This document shows positions 8,622 to 18,455 of a stretch of DNA of 38,554 nucleotides, one piece after another; position 1 is the first letter of the stretch, and every line of letters begins with the position of its first letter. The notes beneath the pieces are model-generated. The model did not search any database. It was not told where the DNA came from and worked only from the letters and a program-made list of their open reading frames with translations. Location: assembly GCA_900315085.1 (NCBI GenBank), contig OMXW01000013.1:1-38554 (forward strand), written 5' to 3'. Source of the DNA: an uncultured Eubacteriales bacterium. Lineage in GTDB: Bacteria; Bacillota; Clostridia; Oscillospirales; Acutalibacteraceae. The position numbers and the translations under genes are program-made.

Positions 8622-9995
8622 ATGGAAAACAATAACAATCTCGGCGAGTTCGGCTCGTCGTCAATGCCCTACAGCCCCGAAGCGGAACAGGCAGTGCTCG
8701 GCGCAATCATCAAGGACAACGGAGTCTTTGACAAGGTGCTCGACCACATAAAAACGCCCGACTACTTCTATGTAGGTTTGCACAAGCAAATCTACGCCCA
8801 AATGCAGGACATGATGAACTTTGGGCAGGCAATCGACTATGTGACCCTGCTCAACAAGCTACAACTAAACAATACCTTTGACGAAACAACGGGCAAAACC
8901 TACCTGTTTGATTTGGTAGAAAACTGTCCTTCAGTGTCAAACGCCGAATCCTACGCCAAGATAATCGAGGATAAGTACCGACTTCGCAGGCTGATTCAGG
9001 CGGCACGCGAGATGATAGACGACGCAACCTCAGCCGAGGACGAGCCGTCGATCCTAATTGACGCCGCCGAGCAAAAGCTTTTTGACATCCGCAGCGGAAG
9101 CGAAAAGGGCGGACTTGAGCGCATAAGCTCTGTAATTCTGCAGACCTTTGACCGACTTGACTCACTCAACCGAGAGGCTGACGACAGCGTCAGACCCGTA
9201 TCAACGGGAATCGGCGACCTTGACCGTGTAATCACGGGACTTAACCGAAGCGACCTTATTATCTTAGCCGCCCGACCGGGTATGGGTAAAACCAGTTTCG
9301 CACTCAATATCGCGCGCAACGTAGCGGTAACGGGCAAAAAGACAGTCGCGTTTTTCTCGCTCGAAATGTCGCGAGAGCAGCTTGCAAGCCGACTTTTGTC
9401 CTCAGAGGCAATGGTAGGCGGTACAAAGCTAAGGACAGGCAGACTGAACGACGACGAATGGAACCGCCTTATTCCCGCAAGCGACGTACTTAAAAACGCG
9501 GATATCTACATCGACGACACCCCGGGCATGACGATCACCGAAATGAAGTCAAAGCTCAGACGTCTGCGCACAATAGACCTCGTTGTAGTCGATTACCTCC
9601 AGCTCATGTCGAGCACAAGGCGAATCGACAGCCGTGTAAATGAAATTTCGGAAATCACGCGAAGCCTTAAAATCTTAGCCAAGGAGCTCAACGTTCCCGT
9701 AATCACGCTCTCACAGCTTTCCCGTGCTTCCGAGCAGCGTCCCGACCATCGTCCGCAGCTTTCCGACCTGAGAGACTCGGGTTCAATCGAGCAGGACGCC
9801 GATATCGTACTTTTCCTCTATCGCGAGGGCTACTACGACAAGGAGGGCGGCGACGACCAGGCGGCGCCTCAGACCGACGTTAACTCGGGCGAGTGTATCG
9901 TAGCAAAGAACAGACACGGCGAAATGAGCACCGTCAAGCTGCACTGGCAGGGCGAGTTCATGCGCTTCACCAACGTGGAGAACCGCTATGGTTAA
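8622..9995 (+). CDS. dnaB: Replicative DNA helicase DnaB
   Basis: The 457-residue hexameric helicase unwinds DNA ahead of the replisome (named dnaC in Bacillus). The N-terminal primase-interaction domain begins PYSPEAEQAVLGAII near residue 17. The RecA-like domain has Walker A GMGKTS (about 223-228), FFSLEMSREQLASRLL, Walker B DLVVVDYLQLM, and SQLSRASEQR followed by DLRDSGSIEQDAD. No intein interrupts the usual sites. Its last eight bases overlap the start of tilS. Confidence 0.98.
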   Translation: MENNNNLGEFGSSSMPYSPEAEQAVLGAIIKDNGVFDKVLDHIKTPDYFYVGLHKQIYAQMQDMMNFGQAIDYVTLLNKLQLNNTFDETTGKTYLFDLVENCPSVSNAESYAKIIEDKYRLRRLIQAAREMIDDATSAEDEPSILIDAAEQKLFDIRSGSEKGGLERISSVILQTFDRLDSLNREADDSVRPVSTGIGDLDRVITGLNRSDLIILAARPGMGKTSFALNIARNVAVTGKKTVAFFSLEMSREQLASRLLSSEAMVGGTKLRTGRLNDDEWNRLIPASDVLKNADIYIDDTPGMTITEMKSKLRRLRTIDLVVVDYLQLMSSTRRIDSRVNEISEITRSLKILAKELNVPVITLSQLSRASEQRPDHRPQLSDLRDSGSIEQDADIVLFLYREGYYDKEGGDDQAAPQTDVNSGECIVAKNRHGEMSTVKLHWQGEFMRFTNVENRYG

Positions 9996-11007
9996 TCGCG
10001 TTCTCAGAACAAACAAGAAGTTTTCACTCTTTGAAAACGGCGATAAAATAATTGTAGCGCTGTCGGGCGGAGCGGATTCTGTCTCCTTGCTCCATGTTCT
10101 TAATTCCTTAAAAGAACAATACGGTTTGACATTGTACGCCGCTCACCTAAATCACGGAATCCGCGGAGAGGAAGCCGACCGAGACGAGCGGTTCTGTAAA
10201 ATTCTTTGTGAGAATTATAATGTTGAGCTATTTACTGCTCACCGTGATATTCCAAGCCTTTCAAAGTCACAGCGAATCAGCGAGGAGCTTTGCGGTCGGA
10301 ATGAACGCTACGCATTTTTCAAAGAGCTTTCAAAAAAAACAGGCGCAAAAATCGCAACGGCTCACACCGCCAGCGATAACGCCGAAACTTTGATTTTCAA
10401 TATAACGCGAGGCGCGTCAGTATCAGGAGCGTCCGGAATTCCGCCAAAGCGCGGCAATATAATCCGACCTCTGATTGAACAGACAAGAGAGCAAATCGAA
10501 GCCTATTGTCTTGAAAATAAGCTGAGCTATGTAACCGACAGCACGAACCTCAGCACCGACTACACGCGCAACAAAATCCGCAGTCAGATTATTCCTCTGC
10601 TCAAAACACTGAACCCAAGCTTTGAGTCAGCCGCCCTGCGTTTTACGCAAAGCGCGGCAGAGGCAAAGGAATACCTTGAAATTTCAGCTGAAAAGGCGAT
10701 AGAGGAAAGCAAGACCGACTACGGCTACGATATAAATATTCTGGAAAAGAATTATAAAGCTGTTCTGCACGCGGCATTGGCAAAAATATGCGGCGGCAGC
10801 GCGGAGAATCACCATATAGAAGCAATCACCGAAAAGCTTTCAACAGGCGGTTCGGTCAGCCTCACGGACGGCAAAACCGCTGTGTGCACTCAGGGAATTC
10901 TCCGAATCGTTGAAAAAACCGAAAAATCACAAATTGATTTTTTATTGGAAATTCCGCCGAACGGTGAAATTTCTTTTGAATTTGGCGACACTAATGTGTG
11001 TGCATAG
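9988..11007 (+). CDS. tilS: tRNA(Ile)-lysidine synthase, truncated by frameshift
   Basis: TilS attaches lysine to C34 of the CAU-anticodon tRNA(Ile) so that it reads AUA. The PP-loop SGGADSVS lies near residue 27. HLNHGIRGEEADRDE and the following core are intact, and the middle domain runs to about 335. The frame then stops at 11005-11007 after DTNVCA, giving 339 residues against about 430-460 for full-length relatives. The missing C-terminal domain is present downstream in another frame (11001-11294). The best explanation is one extra GT in TGTGTG (10995-11000). Removing it would give NVCIDLTKAEN and about 434 residues. The start overlaps the dnaB end. Confidence 0.9.
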   Translation: MVNRVLRTNKKFSLFENGDKIIVALSGGADSVSLLHVLNSLKEQYGLTLYAAHLNHGIRGEEADRDERFCKILCENYNVELFTAHRDIPSLSKSQRISEELCGRNERYAFFKELSKKTGAKIATAHTASDNAETLIFNITRGASVSGASGIPPKRGNIIRPLIEQTREQIEAYCLENKLSYVTDSTNLSTDYTRNKIRSQIIPLLKTLNPSFESAALRFTQSAAEAKEYLEISAEKAIEESKTDYGYDINILEKNYKAVLHAALAKICGGSAENHHIEAITEKLSTGGSVSLTDGKTAVCTQGILRIVEKTEKSQIDFLLEIPPNGEISFEFGDTNVCA

Positions 11008-11294
11008 ATTTAACAAAAGCAGAAAATATAAATCCGGTTTTCCGCACAAGAAAAAGCGGCGACCGCTTTACATATCCGCGGCGCAATATAACAAAACCGC
11101 TCAGAAAAATGATGCACGAGCAAAAAATCCCGTCCGAGCAGCGCGATAATACGTTGCTTCTCTGCTCACAAAACACCGTGCTGTGGTGCATGGGCGTAGG
11201 ATATTCCGCGCAGGGCGAGGCTCTGCAAAAGTCAGCGGGATTAAAAATCAAAATAAACTATGTCACAGGAGGTTATTATGCACAAGAACGTTGA
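11001..11294 (+). pseudogene. tilS: tilS 3' fragment (TilS C-terminal domain) in shifted frame
   Basis: This open stretch reads RTRKSGDRFTYPRRNITKPL and continues with LRKMMHEQKIPSEQRDN, then VLWCMGVGYSAQGE. That is the GDR...KK/PLK...KIP...R pattern of the TilS C-terminal domain, which contacts the tRNA acceptor stem in long TilS proteins. It has no credible start of its own: the only early start codon, GTG at 10998, lacks a ribosome site. It is therefore the disconnected tail of tilS. It ends 17 bases inside hpt, as expected if the intact gene were translationally coupled to hpt. Confidence 0.85.
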
Positions 11295-11739
11295 GTCCAT
11301 ACTCATATCGGAACAGAAACTTGAAAAAATTGTGAATACGCTTGCAAAACAGATTGAAAAAATCGACCTCGACTTTAAAATCGACTTCATGGTAGCTTCA
11401 AGCTACGGAAGCGGAACAGAAAGCTCGGGCAAGGTCAAAATCAAGAAGGACACAGGCTACGACGTAAAGGACAAAAACATTCTCATCGTTGAGGATATCG
11501 TCGACTCAGGCAACACACTTAACTTTGTGTGCAACTATCTTGTAAGCCGCGGCGCGGCTGAGGTAAAGGTAGTTACCTTGTGCGATAAACCCTCGCGCAG
11601 AAAGGTGCCCTTTGAGCCCGACTATGTAGGACAGGTAATCCCCGACGAATTCATCGTCGGCTACGGACTTGACTACGATGAATTATACCGCAATCTTCCG
11701 TATATCGGCGTTCTCAAGCGTTCGGTATACGAAAAATAA
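11278..11739 (+). CDS. hpt: Hypoxanthine phosphoribosyltransferase with internal deletion
   Basis: HPRT joins PRPP to hypoxanthine or guanine in purine salvage. The PRPP signature VEDIVDSGNTL (71-81), SSYGSGTESSG (41-51) and the end VGYGLDYDELYRNLPYIGVL are clear. The protein has only 153 residues, against about 175-182 in relatives. Helix 1 (LAKQIEK, ending K28) runs straight into IDLDFKIDFM. The roughly 27 residues normally between them are missing; in Bacillus these include the strand and GVLKGA loop that binds pyrophosphate, plus FMADLI. The reading frame is kept. I take the ATG at 11278 because AGGAGG precedes it; an upstream in-frame ATG at 11260 lacks a ribosome site. Activity is doubtful. 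Confidence 0.85.
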   Translation: MHKNVESILISEQKLEKIVNTLAKQIEKIDLDFKIDFMVASSYGSGTESSGKVKIKKDTGYDVKDKNILIVEDIVDSGNTLNFVCNYLVSRGAAEVKVVTLCDKPSRRKVPFEPDYVGQVIPDEFIVGYGLDYDELYRNLPYIGVLKRSVYEK

Positions 11740-11793
11740 AAAATTCAGCTAAAAAGCTTTTATATAGAAACTATCAGCCAAAGGGAGTGATAT

Positions 11794-13794
11794 TTGTTGG
11801 ATAACAAAAAGAAAGCACGCAGTTTGCTGCTTTATTTAGGTATTCCGATTTTATTGATTATTATTGCCGCAGTGTTTCTGAGCACGCGTCAAAGCGAACC
11901 GCCCAAAACCTCAACTCTTGTAAAGTATTTCCAGGAGGGTAAGGTAGAAAGCTACGCAATCAACTACGGCTCGGGAGCAATTGAGATAACCCTGAAAAAG
12001 GGCGAGCAGGCATATCCAGCCGACAATCAGAGCGAGAATTCGCTCAAAAATCCGCTGACCGCACCCACCCAGGGACAGAATACAAGCGCAGCTAACGCAG
12101 CGGGAAAGGTGGTTGTCAAGGGACAGCTTGCCGACATAGAACGCTTTATCGACGATATCAAGCCGTATCAGGCAAAGGCGACGGGCGACGAGGCAATAAC
12201 CTATAATTATATCCGCGCAAGTGATAATTCGCTGTTAATCGACCTGATACCGACTTTTATATTAATAGTAATATTCATCGGCGCGTGGGTGTTCTTCATG
12301 AAGCGCATCGGAGGCGGCGGTCTCGGCGGCCGTGAGATGAACTTCGGCAAGGCAAAAATCAAGAACACAAACGACGAAAAGCGCAAAACAACATTTGACG
12401 ACGTTGCCGGCGCAGATGAAGAAAAGGAAGAGCTTGAAGAAGTAGTAGAATTCCTGAAATCACCCGAGAAGTTCAACAAACTCGGTGCAAGAATCCCGAA
12501 GGGCGTATTGCTCGTAGGACCTCCCGGAACAGGTAAAACGCTTCTTGCCAGAGCCGTAGCAGGCGAGGCAGGCGTACCGTTCTTCTCAATTTCGGGTTCA
12601 GACTTCGTAGAAATGTTTGTCGGCGTAGGTGCTTCGCGTGTACGCGACCTCTTCGACCAGGCAAAGAAGAACTCACCGTGCATTATATTTATAGATGAAA
12701 TCGATGCCGTCGGCCGTCAGAGAGGCGCAGGCCTTGGCGGCGGAAACGACGAGCGTGAGCAGACTCTTAACCAGCTGCTCGTAGAAATGGACGGCTTCGG
12801 CGTAAATGAGGGAGTAATCCTCATCGCCGCAACCAACCGTCCCGACGTACTCGACCCCGCGCTTCTCCGTCCGGGCAGATTTGACCGTCAGGTAGTCGTA
12901 AGCTATCCCGACGTTAACGGACGTGAAGCAATACTCAAGGTACACGCGCGCAAAAAGCCGCTTGCACCCGACGTAAAGCTTAAAACAATCGCAAAAACAA
13001 CCGCCGGTTTTACAGGCGCAGACCTTGAAAACCTCCTCAATGAAGCAGCGCTTCTTGCCGCAAGAGCGGACAAAAAGGCAATCACCATGAAGGAGATCGA
13101 GGAAGCCACAATCAAGGTCGTAGTGGGAGCAGAGAAGAAGTCAAAGGTAATGAGCGACAAGGAAAAGAAGCTCACCGCCTACCACGAGGCAGGTCACGCA
13201 ATCCTCTTTGACGTTCTTGAAACTCAGGATCCCGTTCACGAAATCTCAATCATTCCGCGCGGAATGGCAGGCGGATATACAATGCCGCTTCCCACCGAGG
13301 ATAAGTCCTACAACAGCCGAAACGAAATGCTCGAGGATATCGTAGTATCGCTCGGCGGACGTGTAGCTGAGGCTCTCATTCTGGACGACATCTCAACAGG
13401 CGCGTCAAACGATATTGAAAAGGCAACAAAGACCGCACGCGACATGGTAACCAAATACGGTATGACCAAGGAGCTCGGCTGCGTCAACTACGGCAACGAA
13501 AACGGCAGCGTATTCCTCGGACGCGATTACGGCAGAACGCAGGATTACAGTGAAGCCACCGCCGCAAAGATTGACGAGCTGGTACTCAATATTGTTAACG
13601 AAGCTTACGCAAGAGCTGAAAAGCTACTCAGCGAAAACATCGACAAGCTTCATGAAATCGCCGCATATCTTATCAAGCATGAAAAGATGGGCAGCGCGGA
13701 CTTTGAAGCAGTTATGAACGGCACATATGTTGAACCCGTAGAGGTTGAAGAAGAGGAAGCCGAAGAAACGGATGATATTTCCACAGAAGAATAA
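11794..13794 (+). CDS. ftsH: ATP-dependent zinc metalloprotease FtsH
   Basis: This 666-residue membrane AAA protease degrades misassembled membrane and short-lived cytosolic proteins. TM1 lies at about 10-28 and TM2 at about 152-172, with an extracytosolic loop between. Walker A GPPGTGKT is near 243, Walker [12 protein letters not shown] near 295, and RPGRFDRQ follows. The zinc site HEAGH is near 464. The C-tail is Glu-rich. Two adjacent TTG codons (11794 and 11797) could start it; GGGAG upstream fits either. The tilS-hpt-ftsH order is conserved in Firmicutes. Confidence 0.97.
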   Translation: MLDNKKKARSLLLYLGIPILLIIIAAVFLSTRQSEPPKTSTLVKYFQEGKVESYAINYGSGAIEITLKKGEQAYPADNQSENSLKNPLTAPTQGQNTSAANAAGKVVVKGQLADIERFIDDIKPYQAKATGDEAITYNYIRASDNSLLIDLIPTFILIVIFIGAWVFFMKRIGGGGLGGREMNFGKAKIKNTNDEKRKTTFDDVAGADEEKEELEEVVEFLKSPEKFNKLGARIPKGVLLVGPPGTGKTLLARAVAGEAGVPFFSISGSDFVEMFVGVGASRVRDLFDQAKKNSPCIIFIDEIDAVGRQRGAGLGGGNDEREQTLNQLLVEMDGFGVNEGVILIAATNRPDVLDPALLRPGRFDRQVVVSYPDVNGREAILKVHARKKPLAPDVKLKTIAKTTAGFTGADLENLLNEAALLAARADKKAITMKEIEEATIKVVVGAEKKSKVMSDKEKKLTAYHEAGHAILFDVLETQDPVHEISIIPRGMAGGYTMPLPTEDKSYNSRNEMLEDIVVSLGGRVAEALILDDISTGASNDIEKATKTARDMVTKYGMTKELGCVNYGNENGSVFLGRDYGRTQDYSEATAAKIDELVLNIVNEAYARAEKLLSENIDKLHEIAAYLIKHEKMGSADFEAVMNGTYVEPVEVEEEEAEETDDISTEE

Positions 13795-13798
13795 TAAT

Positions 13799-13832
13799 CA
13801 ATAAGGCAGGGCAAAAGCTCTGCCTTATTTTT
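13799..13832 (+). terminator. Intrinsic terminator after ftsH
   Basis: AAGGCAGGGC pairs with GCTCTGCCTT across AAAA and continues into ATTTTT. It ends the rnj-to-ftsH run. Confidence 0.92.
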
Positions 13833-13842
13833 GCAGTATTTT

Positions 13843-13856
13843 CGAACTAATTTTCG
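13843..13856 (+). promoter_or_regulatory. Candidate LexA/DinR (SOS) operator
   Basis: CGAACTAATTTTCG matches the Bacillus SOS consensus CGAACRNRYGTTYG at 12 of 14 positions. It lies ten bases upstream of the uvrA -35 element. uvrA is SOS-controlled in many Firmicutes. No binding evidence is available. Confidence 0.55.
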
Positions 13857-13865
13857 AAAGAAATC

Positions 13866-13894
13866 TTGATATTTAAAAATGAATGTGGTACAAT
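13866..13894 (+). promoter_or_regulatory. Sigma-A promoter of uvrA
   Basis: TTGATA (13866-13871) and TACAAT (13889-13894) have 17-base spacing, with AGAGGAA and the uvrA ATG just downstream. Confidence 0.85.
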
Positions 13895-13925
13895 ATCTTT
13901 ATATCAACAATCAAGAGGAATAATT

Positions 13926-16742
13926 ATGGCACAGGATAAAATCATCGTAAAAGGTGCAAAGGAGCACAACCTGAAAAACGTAGACGTCGAAATCCCGCGC
14001 AATGAGCTTGTTGTAATCACGGGACTTTCAGGCTCGGGCAAAAGTTCTCTCGCGTTTGACACAATCTACGCCGAGGGACAGCGCCGCTATGTCGAAAGCC
14101 TGTCAAGCTACGCGCGTATGTTTTTGGGACAAATGGATAAGCCCAGCGTAGACAGTATCGAAGGCTTGTCGCCCGCGATTTCAATCGACCAAAAAACTAC
14201 CTCAAAGAACCCGCGTTCAACAGTCGGAACCGTGACAGAAATATACGACTACCTTCGTTTGCTTTACGCGCGAATCGGAATCCCGCATTGTCCCGTCTGC
14301 GGACGTGAAATCCGCCAGCAGACGGTTGACCAGATAGTCGATAAAATAATGAGCTATGAACAGGGAACAAAAATCCAGGTAATGGCTCCCGTAGTGCGCG
14401 GCAGAAAGGGCGAGCATGTAAAGGTACTTGAAAAAGCCTCAAAATCAGGTTTTGTACGCGTGCGCGCCGACGGAATAGTGTATGACCTGTCAGAGAAAAT
14501 TCCTTTAGAGAAAAATAAAAAGCATAATATAGAAGTTATTGTCGACCGTCTTGTAATCAAGCCTGAAATAACCTCACGCCTTGCCGACAGCATTGAAACC
14601 GCTTCAAAGCTCGGCGGCGGTCTAATTATGGTGAATTTTGGGGACGAGGACGTGGTGTTCTCACAAAAATACGCCTGCCCTGACCACGGAGTAAGTATTG
14701 AGGATCTATCGCCCCGAATGTTCTCGTTCAACAATCCGTTCGGAGCATGTCCGAAGTGTACGGGACTTGGCGTGTTCCTAAAAATCGACGAAAACAAAAT
14801 CATACCCGACCGCAAAAAATCAATTCGTGACGGCGCAATAAAGGGAAGCGGTTGGGCAATGGAGGGCAGCCAGATCGCCGCAATGTATTTTGAGGCTCTT
14901 TCAAAAAAGTACAAGTTCTCGCTGTCCGAGCCTGTAGAGAACATTCCCGAAGATGTAATTAACGTCATCCTTTACGGCACAGGCGACGAAGCTCTTACAA
15001 TCCACCGCAAATCCGCGTACGGAAGCGGCACATATCAGCACAAGTTTGAGGGAATAATAAACAACCTCGACCGCCGCTACCGCGAGAGCAGCAGCAACTG
15101 GGTAAAGGATGAAATCCGCTCATATATGGCTGAAATACCCTGCGACGAATGTGGGGGAGAACGTCTTTCAAAGGAAAGTCTTGCCGTAACCGTAGGCGGA
15201 ATAAATATAGCCGAGCTCTGTAAAATGAGCGTAGTATCCGCTCTCGATTTTATTTCTTCATTAGAATTAACAGAAAAAGAAGCCGTTATCGGTGAAGAAA
15301 TAATCAAGGAAATCAAGGAACGCCTTAACTTCCTGAAAAGCGTAGGACTCGGCTACCTTACACTTTCCCGAAGCTCGGGCACACTGAGCGGCGGCGAAAG
15401 CCAGCGAATCCGACTTGCAACACAAATAGGCAGTTCGCTCATGGGCGTGCTATATATCCTTGACGAGCCGAGCATCGGACTTCACCAGCGCGACAACGAA
15501 AAACTGCTTGCCACGCTTAAACGTCTGCGCGACCTCGGCAACACCGTAATAGTTGTTGAGCACGACGAAGAAACAATGTACGCCGCTGACTGCATAGTAG
15601 ACGTCGGACCCGGCGCGGGAATACACGGCGGACAGATTGTCTGCACAGGCAACGTGGACGAAATCAAAGCCTGCGAACAGAGTATAACAGGACAGTACCT
15701 AAGCGGAAAACGCGCGGTACCCGTCCCGGAAAAAAGACGAAAGGGAACAGGCAAGTTCCTTGAAATCCTCGGCGCGTCGCAGAATAATCTAAAGAATATT
15801 AACGTAAAAATCCCGCTCGGCGAGCTCGTCTGTGTAACAGGTGTGTCCGGCTCCGGCAAAAGCTCGCTTATTAATGAAATACTCTATAAAACCCTTGCGC
15901 GCGAGCTGAACCGAGCAAAAACAATCTCGGGAGCGCACAAGGAAATTCGCGGAATCGAAAACCTCGACAAGGTAATCGAAATCGACCAGAGCCCGATCGG
16001 CCGCACACCGCGCTCAAATCCCGCGACCTACACAGGATTGTTTACCGATATCCGCTCGCTGTTCGCAACCACCAACGACGCAAAAATGCGCGGTTATACT
16101 CAGAGCCGATTTTCCTTCAACGTCAAGGGCGGCAGATGCGAGGCGTGTCAGGGCGACGGAATCATAAAAATCGAAATGCACTTCCTCTCGGATGTATACG
16201 TTCCGTGCGAGGTTTGCAAGGGCAAGCGCTATAACCGCGAAACACTTGAGGTGCGCTACAAGGGCAAAAACATCAGCGACGTTCTCGACATGAGCGTAGA
16301 GGAAGCGATGGAATTCTTCAAGAACCATGACAAGCTCTACCGAAAGCTAAAAACCCTTTATGACGTTGGTCTGGGATATATCAAGCTCGGTCAGCCTGCC
16401 ACAACTCTTTCGGGCGGTGAGGCGCAGCGCGTAAAGCTTGCCACAGAGCTCAGCAAGCGCAGCACAGGCAAAACGATCTATATCCTTGACGAGCCCACAA
16501 CGGGACTTCACATCGCGGACGTTCACCGACTTACCGAGGTCCTGCAGCTTCTTGTTGAGGGCGGCAACACTGTTGTGGTAATTGAGCACAACCTCGATTT
16601 AATCAAGACAGCCGACCACATAATCGACCTCGGGCCCGAAGGCGGCGACATGGGCGGCAAGATAATAGCTCAGGGCACCCCGGAGCAGGTAGCCAAAAAC
16701 GAAAAATCCTTTACCGGAAAGTATCTTAAACCGCTTCTTTAA
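13926..16742 (+). CDS. uvrA: Excinuclease ABC subunit A
   Basis: UvrA is the damage-sensing ATPase of nucleotide excision repair. The 938 residues match the family. There are two ABC units: Walker [10 protein letters not shown] near the N-terminus and GVSGSGKSS near 640, with signatures [12 protein letters not shown] and [12 protein letters not shown]. The first zinc module reads CPDHG...CPKC, with a His replacing one Cys. The second is CEACQGDG...[10 protein letters not shown]. The ATG at 13926 follows AGAGGAA; a longer frame from 13866 would overlap the -35 box and is rejected. uvrB is not adjacent. A candidate SOS operator lies upstream. Confidence 0.97.
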   Translation: MAQDKIIVKGAKEHNLKNVDVEIPRNELVVITGLSGSGKSSLAFDTIYAEGQRRYVESLSSYARMFLGQMDKPSVDSIEGLSPAISIDQKTTSKNPRSTVGTVTEIYDYLRLLYARIGIPHCPVCGREIRQQTVDQIVDKIMSYEQGTKIQVMAPVVRGRKGEHVKVLEKASKSGFVRVRADGIVYDLSEKIPLEKNKKHNIEVIVDRLVIKPEITSRLADSIETASKLGGGLIMVNFGDEDVVFSQKYACPDHGVSIEDLSPRMFSFNNPFGACPKCTGLGVFLKIDENKIIPDRKKSIRDGAIKGSGWAMEGSQIAAMYFEALSKKYKFSLSEPVENIPEDVINVILYGTGDEALTIHRKSAYGSGTYQHKFEGIINNLDRRYRESSSNWVKDEIRSYMAEIPCDECGGERLSKESLAVTVGGINIAELCKMSVVSALDFISSLELTEKEAVIGEEIIKEIKERLNFLKSVGLGYLTLSRSSGTLSGGESQRIRLATQIGSSLMGVLYILDEPSIGLHQRDNEKLLATLKRLRDLGNTVIVVEHDEETMYAADCIVDVGPGAGIHGGQIVCTGNVDEIKACEQSITGQYLSGKRAVPVPEKRRKGTGKFLEILGASQNNLKNINVKIPLGELVCVTGVSGSGKSSLINEILYKTLARELNRAKTISGAHKEIRGIENLDKVIEIDQSPIGRTPRSNPATYTGLFTDIRSLFATTNDAKMRGYTQSRFSFNVKGGRCEACQGDGIIKIEMHFLSDVYVPCEVCKGKRYNRETLEVRYKGKNISDVLDMSVEEAMEFFKNHDKLYRKLKTLYDVGLGYIKLGQPATTLSGGEAQRVKLATELSKRSTGKTIYILDEPTTGLHIADVHRLTEVLQLLVEGGNTVVVIEHNLDLIKTADHIIDLGPEGGDMGGKIIAQGTPEQVAKNEKSFTGKYLKPLL

Positions 16743-16747
16743 AAACA

Positions 16748-16795
16748 AAACGCATACAAATCTGTGAACTTCACAAACTTGTATGCGTTTCTTAT
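16748..16795. terminator. Bidirectional terminator between uvrA and amylase gene
   Basis: AAACGCATACAA pairs with TTGTATGCGTTT, with an inner TGTGAA/TTCACA hairpin. T-rich sequence flanks both sides when read outward. The genes converge here. Confidence 0.85.
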
Positions 16796-16799
16796 TTTA

Positions 16800-18413
16800 T
16801 CAAAACTTCATAAATCTCTTAATCTGCTTGCCGTCGTGCCAGATTGTTTCCTTAAACATATCGTAAGGTCTTGCCCAGACGTCATTTTCATTATTAAGAC
16901 TTCTGTAAATAACCAGCTTTTCGCCGCTTTCTGTGTGTTTTGCAAAGCCGATTACCTCGTACTCGCCGCCTTTGAAGTGGCGGTATTTTCCGAGCGTAAC
17001 TTCTTCCTCTTTAACAGTCTCCTGTTTTTCAATAGGAGCTGTTTTTGTTTCGGCTTCGGTATTGAGCTTAAAGCTGCCGTCATTCACAACAAGAATTCTT
17101 GTGGAGTAGGCAGGAACAGGCAGCTCGCACCAGCCGTTGCAGTCAAATACCTCGTTGCCGTTGAGAACGTCGGTAAGCTTAGCGTTGCAGCGTGAGTCAA
17201 ATCCGACGCGCTCCTCATGGTCGGTAAGGTTAAACATAATAAACACGGTCTGATTATCTGTAAAACGTTTGTAAACGAGCTTCTCGTTCATGATGTTAAC
17301 ATTTTCAAACTTGCCGTATTTCAAAGCCTCAAGCGCAAGTCTTACCTTGCCGAGACGTGAAATATGGTCGCAAAGCTGATAATTAGCGTTCGGAACGTTG
17401 TTGAGGTCAAGACACGGGCGTAAATCATAGTCGCTTTCTCTTGTTCTTCTGCCCTCAATGCCGTATTCACTTCCGTAGTAAACCGAGGGAACACCGGGCA
17501 TTGTGTAAAGCATTGTGTAAACGTTGTAAAGGTGGTTCTTGTCGCGAAGGTCACTTGCAATACGGTTAACATCGTGATTGTCAACAAAGTTGTAGGTGTA
17601 AATATTCTGATAAATACCGCCGTTCTGGAACTGTCTTTGAAGCGAGTGAGCGATTTCAAAGTAGTTGTGGTCGTTGTGGCTCGAGTAGATTCCCTTGTAG
17701 CACTCGTAGTTTGTAACCGAGTCGAGCATCTGATCGTTAGCCCAGCGGCTGTAGTCGCCGCCGACAACCTCGCCGTAAAGCCAGAAATCGGGCTTTTTGC
17801 TTCTGCAAAGTCCCTTGAGCTTTCCAAAGAAATCAAAGTCAATAACGTTTGCGGCGTCAAGGCGCAGACCGTCAATATCAAACTCGTCAATCCAGAAGTT
17901 AACAGCGTCAAGCAGATAGTTTACAACGTCGGGATTTTTAAGGTTAAGCTTTACGAGGTCGTAGTGACCTGACCAGCCCTCATACCAGAACGGATCGCCG
18001 TAAGGACTGTTGCCGCCGAAGTTAAGGTTCTGGAACCAACCGCAGTAGGGGGAATCCCACTTTTTCTCCTGAATGTCCTTAAACGCCCAGAAATCTCTGC
18101 CAACGTGGTTAAAAACGCCGTCAAGCATAACGCGGATACCGTTCTCGTGAAGGGTTTTGCAAATCTTCTTGAAGCTTTCGTTGTCGCCCAAACGGCTGTC
18201 AACTTTTTTGTAGTCGATGGTATCATAGCCGTGTCTGCTGCTCTCAAAAAGCGGATTGAAAAGAATTGCGTTAACGCTCATGCTTTTCAGATGGTCAATA
18301 ATATCGTAAATCTTATCCAGACGGTAGCTTTGCACAAAGTCATTTTCCTTTGGCGCGCCGCAGTAACCGAGCGGATAAATATTGTAGATAACAGATTCGT
18401 GAATAAAACTCAT
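16800..18413 (-). CDS. Intracellular GH13 alpha-amylase family enzyme fused to DUF1653
   Basis: The 537-residue protein has no signal peptide, so it should act on internal alpha-glucans or maltodextrins. GH13 regions are DGVFNH (98-103), GLRLDAAN with nucleophile D186, YGEVVG with acid E215, and FVDNHD with D281. An all-beta amylase C-terminal domain runs to about 445. A charged linker (about 450-473) leads to YRHFKGGEYEVIGFAKH and KLVIYRSL, then WARPYDMF, which is a DUF1653 domain (474-537). DUF1653 usually occurs alone as a small protein, so the fusion is unusual. The ATG follows AAAGGAG. Substrate specificity (neopullulanase-like or other) cannot be told from sequence. Confidence 0.9.
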   Translation of the reverse strand: MSFIHESVIYNIYPLGYCGAPKENDFVQSYRLDKIYDIIDHLKSMSVNAILFNPLFESSRHGYDTIDYKKVDSRLGDNESFKKICKTLHENGIRVMLDGVFNHVGRDFWAFKDIQEKKWDSPYCGWFQNLNFGGNSPYGDPFWYEGWSGHYDLVKLNLKNPDVVNYLLDAVNFWIDEFDIDGLRLDAANVIDFDFFGKLKGLCRSKKPDFWLYGEVVGGDYSRWANDQMLDSVTNYECYKGIYSSHNDHNYFEIAHSLQRQFQNGGIYQNIYTYNFVDNHDVNRIASDLRDKNHLYNVYTMLYTMPGVPSVYYGSEYGIEGRRTRESDYDLRPCLDLNNVPNANYQLCDHISRLGKVRLALEALKYGKFENVNIMNEKLVYKRFTDNQTVFIMFNLTDHEERVGFDSRCNAKLTDVLNGNEVFDCNGWCELPVPAYSTRILVVNDGSFKLNTEAETKTAPIEKQETVKEEEVTLGKYRHFKGGEYEVIGFAKHTESGEKLVIYRSLNNENDVWARPYDMFKETIWHDGKQIKRFMKF

Positions 18414-18455
18414 AATATATACTCCTTTGCATGTGAAAAAATAAAGTGCTTGTAT

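Noticed and set aside
10990..11007. Programmed ribosomal frameshift in tilS
   Set aside because: There is no slippery heptamer or obvious downstream pseudoknot. The shift is best restored by removing a repeat unit, which points to an indel.
13833..13845. 13-base match GCAGTATTTTCGA shared with 38453-38465
   Set aside because: By base-composition arithmetic several 13-base matches are expected by chance in a window of this size, and the contexts differ.
13866..13925. Longer N-terminus for UvrA
   Set aside because: The extra 20 residues would be encoded by the -35/-10 region; the ATG at 13926 has a proper ribosome site and matches the family start.
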